From Pigoraptor vietnamica (lineage: Eukaryota; Opisthokonta; Filasterea): 18,706 bases of DNA. Within the stretch, counting starts at the first letter, position 1. The number at the start of each line of letters is the position of its first letter. The notes beneath the pieces are model-generated. The model was not told the origin of the DNA. It saw only the letters and a list, made by a program, of their open reading frames with translations, and made no database searches. Positions 8,239 to 17,638 of the stretch are shown piece by piece. The stretch lies in contig CALSCQ010003067.1 in assembly GCA_943704525.1 (NCBI GenBank), positions 1 to 18,706 of the forward strand. Reading direction: 5' to 3'. The translations under genes and the position numbers were made by a program.

Positions 8239-11200
8239 ATGATGACAGGGGGCTCGTACGACAATTCGAACGCCATGAGCGCGTGGGCCATGCCGCAGAC
8301 GCTCATTGACCCGCGCAAGCAGGGCCTACTGGAGGTCAGTGAATAAGACCGGAGATGGGTGCAGTCATATGTTCATGGGGCACTTGTGTTAGTACCTGCG
8401 TTCGCTCTTCCGCTATAACACGCGTTTCAACTTCGTTCGCCCTTCCGCTGTATCACGCGTCTCAACTTCTTGCGACTTGATTACACGTGCAGGCGCGCAT
8501 GGCCCGACTCGCCGGTCTAGTCGATGCGTCCATGGACCCCTACGCGACCGAATCGCAAGGTCGCATGATTGGCCGCGATGCGAGCGACTCGTCGCCAGAA
8601 CAGAGGAAGCGCAAGCAGTCGTTCGCTGGCGAGGGGCGTCCCGTGAAGATGCCGCGACACACCGACGAAGAAGTCGACGCGATGACGGCCAAGTACGAGG
8701 AAGAGCTGAAGCGGCTGCGCGCGGCTGTGGCGGACGCAGAGCGGGTGGCGGCGCTGCGTGGCGAGGAGGTGGACCTCTTGCAAGCGACGGCGTCTCAGCT
8801 GCGCAAAGAGGCCGAGGCGAAGGCGGCGCAGGTGCACGGCGCGACGCAGACGATTCGCGAGATGCTTACGCGACAGAACGTGGAGGAGAAGCGTGCTGCG
8901 CGTGAAAAGCAGCAGCGGGACAGCGTGCGCCTCATCACGCTGGCGGTGAAGCGCCAGGGCACGGAGTTTGTCGAAGACTGGCAGGACGGCGCGGCGTTTG
9001 CCGACCTCAACCGTCGACAGGCGGAGTTGCAGGCCAAGAAAGACGAAATTGACCGACAAAAGAAGTCGCTCACGAAGCGAAAGGCAGCGAACGCGGACGG
9101 ACCCGACGCGCAGGCTGTGCTGGACGATGTCGCGGAGAGGGAGGAAGTGCTGCGACTGCGCGTGCTGATGATACGGCGGAGCGAACAGGAGATACTCGTT
9201 CAGAGGGATGCGCTGGAGCGGGAGCGGAATTTGCACATCCGCGAGACAAAGAGGATTAGGGTGGGTCACTCTGCCGCGCTGGTGTTGTTCTGCATCTTGG
9301 AAATATGAAGAAGTGCGGACACATGCATACACGCACACACAGGCTCGCACGCGCGCACACGCCCATGTACACTCACCCACTACACACACGCACATGCACG
9401 CAAGCACACACATATGCACCGCCACTGACACGGGTGCACACCACAGGACGAGGATGCGTCTCGCTTCAACGACAACCGCGTGCTCAACGGGCGCTACTTA
9501 CTGCTTGATCTGCTCGGCAAGGGCGGTTTCAGCGAAGTCTTTCGGGTGCGCTTTATCTATCACTCCTCTTCAGTGTGCACTTTGCTGTCAATCCTTTCTG
9601 CTTCCCGTCTGCACGAAGACATGTGCGTGCATGTGGAATACCCCCTTTATGCCGTTTGCTGACCCACTCTTGCGCAGGCGTTTGACCTCGACGAGAACCG
9701 TTACGTCGCGTGCAAGATTCACCAGCTGAACAGCCAGTGGAACGAGGCGAAGAAGTCAAACTACGTCAAAGTGCGTTAGTTCCCTCCGTTTGGCTGCGTG
9801 TTTTAGTGCCGAGACTTGGGCGGTTGTGCGTTGGGACGATGATCCCGGCAAATGCGCGCTTCACGACGTCAAGTTTGAATTCGTGCACCTTTAGTATAAT
9901 ATCGTGCGTTGGACTCACAAGCGCTTATTTTGCATTGCTTGCGTGTGCGCGTTTGTGTGCGTGTGGTCAACGATGCGTGTGTGCAGCTGTATGTGCGCCT
10001 GCGCCTGCACGTGACCTTGCTAACTGCGTTTGCGCCGCGCAGCATGCCGTGCGCGAGTACAACATCCACAAGTCGCTCAATCACCCGCGCATTGTGCGGC
10101 TCTTTGACGTGTTTGAAATCGACTCGGACTCGTTCTGCACCGTCCTCGAGTACTGCAAGGTACGCGAATGCTCCGTGGGCTGCCGTTGTCTGCCTGTGCG
10201 TGCGGGCGTCCTAAATGCGCGCATGTGCGTTCCGTCGTCTTGCAACTACGTGAGAGGCAATATGTCACGAGCACACGAGGGAGAATGAAGATTCTGACCG
10301 CACTGCCCTTTCGCAGGGAAACGACCTCGACTTCCATCTCAAGCAGCACAAGGCCCTCTCGGAGAGGGAGGCACGCTCCATCGTTGTGCAGGTGCGCAGT
10401 TACAGCCGAGACGTTCATTCGCGCCACGTTCTCCCCAATGCCGTGTGCACGAGTGCGTGTTGCTGGTGGTCGCTCGCTCTCTTAACACAACCGCGCACGC
10501 AGATTATGGGCGCTCTCAAGTATCTCAACGAGATCCGCCCGCCCGTTATTCACTACGACCTCAAGCCGGGCAATGTGCTTATCGACGACGGCGATGTCAA
10601 GATCACCGACTTTGGCCTGTCGAAAGTGATGGCGGACGACCACCCGAGCGGCGCGTCCTCCGAGGGCATGGAGCTCACGTCGCAGGGCGCGGGGACGTAC
10701 TGGTACCTCCCCCCGGAGTGCTTTGAGATGTCGAAGCTTCCGCCCAAGATCTCCTCCAAGGTGCGTGTGCGCGTTGAATCAGAACACGTTGTTATGACCG
10801 ATCTCTCTAATGACTGTGTTGGCATTGTTGTGCGTTTGTGTTTGTGTTGTGCGCGCATCAATGGGACTAGGGCTCATTTGTGTGCAATGTCTGCAGGTGG
10901 ACGTGTGGTCTGTCGGCGTCATCTTTTTCCAGTGCCTCTACGGGCGCAAGCCATTCGGCCACAACCTCACGCAGCAGGCCATTCTGCACGAGCGCACCAT
11001 CCTCAACGCGCGCACTGTCGACTTCCCTGCGAAGCCGCCCGTGAGCCAAGAATCGAAGGTGTGTGGATCTGTTGGAGAGAAATGTGGCTCTGTGGGAGAG
11101 AAGTGCAAGCCACTCTGCTTTATGCTTTCTCGCTGGCAGCCCACAGCAAGCTCCGGCCGTGAACGTGCATTGTTTCAGCCCAATGACTCAAGATTGTACG

Positions 11201-11313
11201 ATTTCCAGGACTTCATCAAGCGCTGTCTCACATATCGCAAGGAAGACCGCCCTGACGTGCTCACGCTGTGCGAGGACAACTTCCTGAAGTCGGCGAGGAA
11301 GGGCGCGTCGTGA
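8239..11313 (+). CDS. TLK: Tousled-like serine/threonine kinase
   Basis: Nuclear kinase; in animals and plants TLKs are most active in S phase and phosphorylate the histone chaperone ASF1. Exons: 8239-8334, 8493-9260, 9447-9545, 9678-9770, 10043-10159, 10317-10391, 10503-10760, 10897-11058, 11209-11313 (stop TGA). The product is 590 aa; human TLKs exceed 700. The N-terminus has basic patches that may be nuclear signals ([15 protein letters not shown]), then a long charged coiled coil (about 100-285) ending in the TLK signature [14 protein letters not shown]. The kinase domain has the glycine loop GKGGFSEVF (312-320), K334 in [17 protein letters not shown] (catalytic D435), DFG 452-454 and PPE 486-488. 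TLK hallmarks [23 protein letters not shown] and [17 protein letters not shown] are intact, so it should be active. The C-terminal tail after the kinase fold is short. Start is the first in-frame ATG (ATGATG). Confidence 0.96.
8401..8470 (+). repeat. 35-bp tandem duplication in TLK intron 1
   Basis: Units 8401-8435 and 8436-8470 share most bases (TTCGCTCTTCCGCT versus TTCGCCCTTCCGCT, then CACGCGTTTCAACTT versus CACGCGTCTCAACTT). They lie 22 bp before the acceptor at 8492 and double the pyrimidine-rich sequence. Confidence 0.85.
9311..9430 (+). repeat. CA-rich low-complexity tract in TLK intron 2
   Basis: Imperfect CA/CG-dinucleotide sequence filling most of the intron 9261-9446. A CTGAC branch-site-like motif at 9424-9428 follows it, 18 bp before the acceptor. 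Confidence 0.8.
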
Positions 11314-11444
11314 AATACAAGTACAACAAGCCAAGACACAAATGCGCTTGTGTGTAACAGTTACTCCGTATTGCCTGTTTAGGAAATCTCGGAATACTGA
11401 ATGTCAAACTTTAATTTAGGGTATTCGCCAAAATCTTCCAAAAT

Positions 11445-11457
11445 ATTGCATAGCAAC
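11445..11457. promoter_or_regulatory. Possible X-box-like palindrome upstream of RFX
   Basis: ATTGC-ATA-GCAAC is an imperfect inverted repeat with 4 of 5 arm positions paired. It resembles the RFX X-box palindrome GTTGC...GCAAC with a 3-bp centre and has one mismatch to RYYNYY-N-RRNRAC. A second AGCAAC half-site follows about 20 bp downstream, at 11473-11478. Confidence 0.35.
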
Positions 11458-11612
11458 TGAATATAACTTCATAGCAACATATCTTCCATTCAATGATGGC
11501 GCCAATCGAAATAAATTTTCATGTTCATACAAATTCCATACATAACAAAGGTAATAATAATCGGCCAATCCCTTATTTCTCGATATTATTTGTGCGCGCT
11601 GACGTTTTTTCG

Positions 11613-11620
11613 TTTGGCGC
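11613..11620 (+). promoter_or_regulatory. E2F consensus site TTTGGCGC
   Basis: Exact TTTSSCGC match, immediately before the (CA)n run and about 330 bp upstream of the RFX ATG. Confidence 0.45.

Positions 11621-11649
<29 letters not shown>
11621..11649 (+). repeat. (CA)n microsatellite upstream of RFX
   Basis: About 14 CA units, followed directly by alternating CG, so the tract is alternating purine-pyrimidine throughout. Confidence 0.95.
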
Positions 11650-11651
<2 letters not shown>

Positions 11652-11771
11652 GCGCGCACACTCGCTCCCCTCGTTGCCCAGCGCGCATCCCGGCAACACG
11701 CCCGTTGCACAGCTACGGCCTGCGCTTCCAAGCAACAGCGAGTCCGTCTGTCAAAAGTCCCGGAACCCCAC

Positions 11772-11786
11772 TTTTGGCGCGCGAAA
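11772..11786. promoter_or_regulatory. Overlapping double E2F site upstream of RFX
   Basis: TTTTGGCGCGCGAAA carries TTTGGCGC on the + strand (11773-11780) and TTTCGCGC on the - strand (11786-11779), both exact TTTSSCGC matches. It lies about 160 bp before the RFX ATG, a distance similar to that of the TLK E2F site from its ATG. Confidence 0.55.
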
Positions 11787-11947
11787 TCGAAAACTTCAAA
11801 AAAAAAACGCGAGGTGATTCGACATCCCCTGCGTCACGCCTCCAAGGTCAGCCGGATAACATCCACGCAAGTCTCCGCGGTGCATCTGCGCCCTTTTGGC
11901 GTGCGCACTCTTGCCGGCGGGTGCGACGCTTGCGCATCCGGCGTGCT

Positions 11948-13042
11948 ATGGCCGGCCGCGGAATGCCGGTCGCACACCCCGGGCAAGGACCCGTGCCAAT
12001 GGTTTCGTTGCTGGGCAACCCGCAGGCGCAGATGCCGATGGGTCCGCGCCCCATGATGCCCGGCGTGCCTGCGATGGGCATGAAGCCCGAGGGGTACATT
12101 CCCGGGCAACTCGGCGTCATGGTCACGCAGACGCCGCAGGGTCACGTGATGGCGCACGTCCCCCACCCGCACATGCACCACCCGCACCCGATGGTCGCTG
12201 CTTCGTACGCGTCGCCGGCGCGCGGACCGGCCGTCATGCAGCACCACAATACCGTGAACGCGCAGAACCCGGCCGCGAGGGCGCCGTTTGTTACCGAGTG
12301 GTGAGTTTGCGTTATATGTTGTTCTCTGGGCGGTAATTAACGACTGTGCCACTTCGCCTTTGTTTCTGCGTGCTGCGTCCGTGTCTTGTGTGAGATCGGC
12401 AGCTATTTTTTGATGGAGTGCGAAGTACATCTTATTTCGCGAAGTGCATCTTTTTTTCTGATGGAGCGCAATGTGTGCAGGTTGTTGTCGAATTACGAGC
12501 CGGGCGAGGGCGTGAGCATGCCGCGCAGCTCTCTCTACGAACACTACTCGCAGTTTTGTTCGCAATCGCACATTGAGCCGATGAACGCCGCGTCCTTCGG
12601 CAAGCTCCTCCGCTCCATCTTCCCCAACCTCAAGACGCGCCGCCTCGGCACGCGCGGCAATTCCAAGTACCACTACTACGGCGTGCGACTCAAGGCGACG
12701 TCCCAGCTGCGCATCAACCCGTCCCCGGGTGTGGACGAGGCGGGCGGCATGTCGGACGAAGGGTCCGGCGACGAATCGGATGCGCCGATGGCAGCGCCGC
12801 AGGGTGCGCCGAACGGAGCGGGTGCTGCGCCCGCGGACGCGCAGAGGCCGTCGCCCGGCGCTGCGCTGGGTGCGAGTGGGAAGGTGACGCTGCCGGAGTT
12901 CCCCAAGCCTGACGCCGCGTTGTTACCGGCGGGCGTTACTGCTGAGCAGGCGCAGACGTTTCTCGTCATGTACCGGACGCACTGCCAGCGAGTGCTTGAC
13001 ACGGTGTACAGGACGCACTTTAACGAGGTGCGTTGCGGTGTG

Positions 13043-13088
<46 letters not shown>

Positions 13089-14019
13089 ACGTGTGTGTGT
13101 GTGCGCGCGCGCGCGCGCGTGTGTGTGTGTGCGTGCTTTTGCGTGTTCGTGTGAACGCGTACGTTTGCATATGTGTTTGCGAGTTAGTGATTCCTAATTT
13201 GTGGTGTGCGTCGCAGGTGGAGGGTCTCCTCGCGTACTTTTGGAACGGCATTCCCGCGCATTTCCGCGAATTGCTCGCGTGCAGCGAAGTGATTGAGCTG
13301 ATCGCAGAGTGCGACAACATCCTCTACGAGGTACCATTCCGCCCCGCCTTTCTCAGCTGGTCCATCGATGCATGATGACATGATGACACACAATGGGCGC
13401 TGCCCGGCAGGCCTCACGCCACGCACTCAGCAACACACAATTACTGACAACAATTCCCTGCCATTCGACGCTTCCCTCACGACGCGCAGATGACGCTTCA
13501 GATCCTCCTCCCGAACGTGCTACAGCCCATGCCCGTGAGCCTGACGCAGGCCATACGCCACTTTGCAAAGCACCTCGAGGGTTGGCTCGTCAAGGCCCTC
13601 TCGGAGGCCCCGCCAGCGCTCCTCAAGCGGAAGGTCGAGGGTGGGTGTCGCGTGCGACAGCTTTTGTTTCTGCGTGCGTGCGTGCGTGCGCGCGCGTTTG
13701 TAAGTGAGTCTGTTGTGTTTGCGTGGGTGCGTTCGTGATGCCCTGTTGTTGTTGTTGTCCTTCGTTGCTCACTCTGTTTTCAATGTATCCCGCGCAGTGT
13801 CGCGGACGTTCTCGCAGTCGCTCCGGCGGCACACTTCCCTGAACCACCTTGCGCAAGCGGCGCGTGCGGTGCTTCAGAACGCGAGCCAGTCGCAGCAAAT
13901 GCACAACGACTGGGCGCGCATTGATTTTGACTCGATCAGGGACCAGGCGCAATGGGTCTCTCTGTGCGACGGCGACCTCCTGCGAAGCAGTGAGTGTGCT
14001 GCGCTTTTTGGGGTGTTGC

Positions 14020-14097
<78 letters not shown>

Positions 14098-15040
14098 CGG
14101 GGGCGACGGCGGGCTGTGCGCGGTTTGTGTTCGCTGGACGATTACGTGCGTGGACGCCATTGTACATGCATGCTGTTTGTGTACGGGTGCGTCCGGTGCA
14201 GGCCTTCGTCCGCACGCTGAGGCCACACGCTGACTTGCGCCGTACTTGCGCGCGCCGCAGTTGAGGGCGATTTCAAGAAGTTTCTGCAGCAGCGGTACAC
14301 GCTTGAGGACTGGACTGTGTGGCTCAAGGGCATCGTGAGCAAGTGTCTGGACACGGTAGGCTTCGGCTGCGTGTTTCGGCATGTCCCTCCGTGCTTGTCA
14401 CGCCGCCTGAATGGAACTGTTGTGCCGTTGTAGATCATGTCGTGCCAGTGCACGTGTGACTGCTGACAGTGCGCGTGTTTTGTATTGTGTTATGCGTGAT
14501 GGGGAGATGGCGGAGGGAAGGGAAGATGATTGTGTTGGTGTCTTGCGGTGGTGCATTGTCTCACGGTGCGTCCTATCGGTAGGCGAAGGATCCGAAGACG
14601 CACGAGGAAGCGGCGCGGCAGTTTCTCCTTCGGTGGTCCTTTTTCTCGTCGCTCGTCATCCGCGATCTCACGCTGCGCAGCGCGACGAGCTTTGGGTCGT
14701 TCCACCTTATCCGACTGCTCTACGACGAGTACATCTTCCATCTCATCGAGCGGCGCCGCCATCGCCTTGCGCGACTGAGCAACAAGTACTGCACCATCAA
14801 GGAGGACTCGCCCGACGGCGGAGACCTCGTGATTGTGCGGAAGCGCAGCCGAGACGACGAAGAGGGTGAGTGGAGTCCCTAGTCGCGCGCAAAGTGCGAT
14901 TCCAATGTGCTTTATGTGCGCATGGCTAATCCGTGCGTCTTGCAGAGGGCGGCGTGAAACAGGAGCCCAACGGAGGCTCCGGGTCGTCGGAGCCGGCGTC
15001 GGCAGAGGAGCCTGCGACCAAGAAGGCTAGGGGCGACTGA
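11948..15040 (+). CDS. RFX: RFX-family winged-helix transcription factor
   Basis: Sequence-specific DNA-binding regulator of the RFX family, whose animal members recognise X-boxes and often control ciliary genes. Exons: 11948-12300, 12481-13027, 13217-13330, 13490-13640, 13798-13989, 14261-14355, 14583-14865, 14946-15040 (stop TGA). The product is 609 aa. Residues 1-115 are rich in Met, Pro, His and Gly, with no recognisable fold. The DNA-binding domain (118 to about 191) is highly conserved: NAASFGKL, TRRLGTRGNSKYHYYG. A Gly/Ala/Pro linker follows, then the extended dimerisation region: PVSLTQAIRHFAKHLEGWL, RRHTSLNHLAQAARAVLQ, FGSFHLIRLLYDEYIFHL. The tail is basic/acidic (VRKRSRDDEE, KKARGD) and has VKQE (K583 at the centre), a SUMO-type site. 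The complete dimerisation region makes it closer to animal RFX1-3 than to the short yeast type. Start is the first in-frame ATG. Confidence 0.96.
12007..12019. promoter_or_regulatory. X-box-type palindrome inside RFX exon 1
   Basis: GTTGCTGGGCAAC is a perfect 5-bp inverted repeat (GTTGC / GCAAC) and matches the X-box consensus RYYNYY-N-RRNRAC at every position. It lies 60 bp into the RFX coding sequence (codons for SLLGN). Self-regulation by RFX is an inference. Confidence 0.45.
12406..12466 (+). repeat. Nested short duplications at the 3' end of RFX intron 1
   Basis: GCGAAGTACATCTT (12420-12433) recurs as GCGAAGTGCATCTT (12439-12452), and TGATGGAG occurs at 12411-12418 and 12459-12466. The second TGATGGAG makes CTGAT (12458-12462), about 19 nt from the acceptor at 12480. 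Confidence 0.8.
13046..13136 (+). repeat. (TG)n/(CG)n tract in RFX intron 2
   Basis: TG repeats with a run of alternating GC in the middle (about 13103-13119). The alternating purine-pyrimidine sequence has Z-DNA potential. Confidence 0.9.
14022..14096 (+). repeat. (GT)n microsatellite in RFX intron 5
   Basis: About 37 uninterrupted GT units close to the 5' splice site of intron 13990-14260. Confidence 0.95.
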
Positions 15041-15093
15041 GCGCCTTATGCAACTCTCTTACGCCTAGGAATGATCTCACATTGCACACACAG

Positions 15094-15175
<82 letters not shown>

Positions 15176-15930
15176 GCACACGCGCGCACATACACCACAC
15201 ACACACACACACACACACACACACCACACACCGTCACTGCACATCGCTGCGCGTGCGGCTGCGCTTCGCGTGCGTGCGTTTTTGTCTCTGACTTTGCGTT
15301 TCCGGCATTGCACGAGTGAAACTACCAAACGAACGTAACATTTGTAACAACACAAATTAGGACATTCAAGGCTTTGAGACTGATTTGGAAATTGGTGAAT
15401 TTTTTGCCCATATAAATTCTAAACTTAAATTAACAATCCATAAAAGGGAATTTAATGGCATTATAGCACCCTTCCCGCGCAAAAACTATTTGGAAATTGT
15501 GCCAATTATGCGCAAAATTCTTGACATTGTCCAATTCGGTGACCCCCCCGGCCACGTCGGATGGCGACTGCCGAAAGCATGTGTCTTCTCACACACGATG
15601 AACCACACGCACACACACGCACACCGCATACAACAGGCGATACGGAGCACACACACACAACACACAGCATACAGAAAGCGCAGCGCAGTGTTTTCACGTG
15701 ACGTGCCGTCGTACGCTGTAGCTTCTGGGCCATCGCGCAGGAGAGGGCAACCGCAACCCTCTCGTTTTCGCTTCTTCACTTCTGTGGTCACCAGGCATCC
15801 GGCACATATCTGCCATCGCACAATTGCCTTCCTGCCGTTGCGGACTCTCTCGACTCGTTTTTAGCGGGGGGAGCGCTCGTTCTGCGCAGCGGGGGCTCTG
15901 AGCCCGCCGCGCGCACGTCTGTCTCCGGAA
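15041..15930. promoter_or_regulatory. Spacer between RFX and NOT4, presumed NOT4 promoter
   Basis: Tandem genes. The left part is a (CA)n block. From about 15320 to 15545 lies an AT-rich island with CCAAT at 15502-15506 and 15531-15535, and the direct repeat ATTTGGAAATTG at 15383-15394 and 15488-15499. The rest, up to the ATG at 15931, is GC-rich with CA-rich patches. No gene is convincing here. Confidence 0.6.
15096..15232 (+). repeat. (CA)n microsatellite downstream of RFX
   Basis: About 135 bp of CA repeats with short interruptions (TACGCACACGCGCGC near 15172-15187, ACCACAC near 15193). It starts about 55 bp after the RFX stop codon, so it is probably in the 3' UTR or just beyond. Confidence 0.95.
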
Positions 15931-17607
15931 ATGTCCCGTAATTCGCAAGGGCATCGGCGAGCGGCTGAGCCCGCGCCGCCCTCGAGCAGCGATGAAGAGG
16001 ATGTCGACTGCCCACTGTGTATGGAGGAAATGGACCTCAGCGACCAGTCGTTCTACCCGTGCCCGTGTGGATATCAGGTATGTGTGTAATCGGCCGCGAT
16101 GTGAGGGTGACGTGAAGCAGTGCGCGGCAGACGTACGAGGCTGTCGTTCGTCTGACGTGTGTCAACTGTGTGCGTTCGCGTGAACTTCTCTCACGCGCGC
16201 GTGCGGATGCGTAGATCTGCCGTTTCTGCTGGCATCACATCCGCAACGAGATGAACGGCCTTTGTCCCGCGTGCCGACGACCGTACTCTGACAATCCCGT
16301 AGAATTCACACCGCTCACACCAGAAGAGTGAGTGCATGGGTGCCCAGCTGTGTTTGTGCGTGTGCGTGTGCGTGTGCGTGTGCGTGTGCGTGTGCGTGTG
16401 CGTGTGCGTGTGCGTGTGTGTGTGTGCGTGTGCGTGTGTGTGTGCGTGTGTGTGCGTGTGTGTGCGTGTGTGTGTGCGTGTGTGTGTGCGTGTGTTTGTG
16501 GGGTCATGCGACTATCTATTCTGCTTCTAATGCGAAACGCCCGCATAGAATTGCGCGCATCAAGGCCGAGAAGAAGCAGAAGCGGTCGGAAAAGCGGCAG
16601 CGCGAAGTGCAGTCACGGCGGAGTCTGGCGGGCATTCGCGTGGTGCAGAAGAACCTCGTTTACGTCATCGGGATATCGCCCCGAATTGCAGAGGAGGAGG
16701 TGCGTGTGTGCATGCACGCAGACGCATGCACGCTTCAGCCCCTCGTACGCACGCGCACCCTATATGAGGTATTCTATTCTCTCGGCGTGTATGAATGTGG
16801 CGCCGCGAAATGTGTCGCACAGTGCATGTCGCGTGACAGTGCGGCTGACGGACGCCGCTCGTCAGGTCCTGCGACGGAACGAGTACTTTGGGCAGTTTGG
16901 GCGCATCCACAAAATCGTCGTCAACCGCACCATGTACCCCGGGCCGACGGGGCCGAGCGTGAGCGCGTATGTCACGTACGTGCGTAAGGAGGACGCCGCG
17001 GCGGCCATTCACGCGATGGACGGCGTCGTAGTCGACAATCGGAGCCTCCGGTGTTCGCTGGGGACGACCAAGTACTGCTCGTACTTTCTGCGGGGGGTGA
17101 GCTGTCCCAATGCGGACTGCATGTACTTGCACGAAGTCGGCGACGAGGCATCGAGCTACACGAAGGAGGACATTCAGCAGGGGTGGGTTTCGGCTGGTCT
17201 GTCGAGAGGGTTGTGAGGCTACGTATGGGCCGAGACTTCGTATGTTGTTGTCGCCGCACACAGGCGTGCATTGTGTCACGTGCATCTGTTAAGCGCCTTT
17301 GTCTTGTTTTGGCGCAGGCTTGCGAACGAAGAAATTCGGCGCTATCGGCCGCGGAAGGACGGCGCAGCGCCGGCGACCGTGTCGATGCCCGTGGGCCACA
17401 TGCACATGGGCGGTCACGTGAGGGGACACAGCGCCGAGGGCGGCGACGGCAGCGACGAGTACGAAGAGTCGCCGCAGACGGTGCCCGACGTCCGCGTGGT
17501 TACTCACGTTATACCCGGCGGAAATGGAACGGCCGCGCTGCCTGCGAAGGCGTCGTGGTGGGTGCGGCACACATTGTGTCAATCGAGTGCGCTGTTGGAT
17601 TGTGAAC

Positions 17608-17638
<31 letters not shown>

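Larger units (their letters stand above)
11314..11947. promoter_or_regulatory. TLK 3' end and AT-rich RFX upstream region
   Basis: The sequence turns markedly AT-rich from about 11340 to 11620, unlike the coding regions. It contains CCAAT at 11502-11506 and 11565-11569, an RFX-type imperfect palindrome at 11445-11457, a (CA)n run at 11621-11649 and E2F-type sites. The reading frame of the first RFX exon stays open upstream of the ATG to about 11705 but contains no earlier ATG and reads like leader. No poly(A) signal is obvious for TLK. Confidence 0.65.

Noticed and set aside
8517-9431. A 304-codon open frame on the - strand
   Set aside because: It is antisense to the coiled-coil exon of TLK and is rich in Arg and Leu because of GC-biased complement codons. 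No recognisable domain.
15096-15232. His-Thr or Cys-Val repeat proteins encoded by CA/TG tracts here and elsewhere
   Set aside because: These are translations of dinucleotide repeats on either strand, not genes.
15470-15485. An E2F-like TTCCCGCGCAAAA upstream of NOT4
   Set aside because: It misses the TTTSSCGC consensus on both strands by at least one position, so I did not count it with the TLK and RFX sites.
15385-15864. A 159-codon open frame before NOT4 treated as a gene
   Set aside because: It has no ATG at its start, runs into CA-rich sequence and matches no family I know. Kept only as a finding about the AT-rich island.
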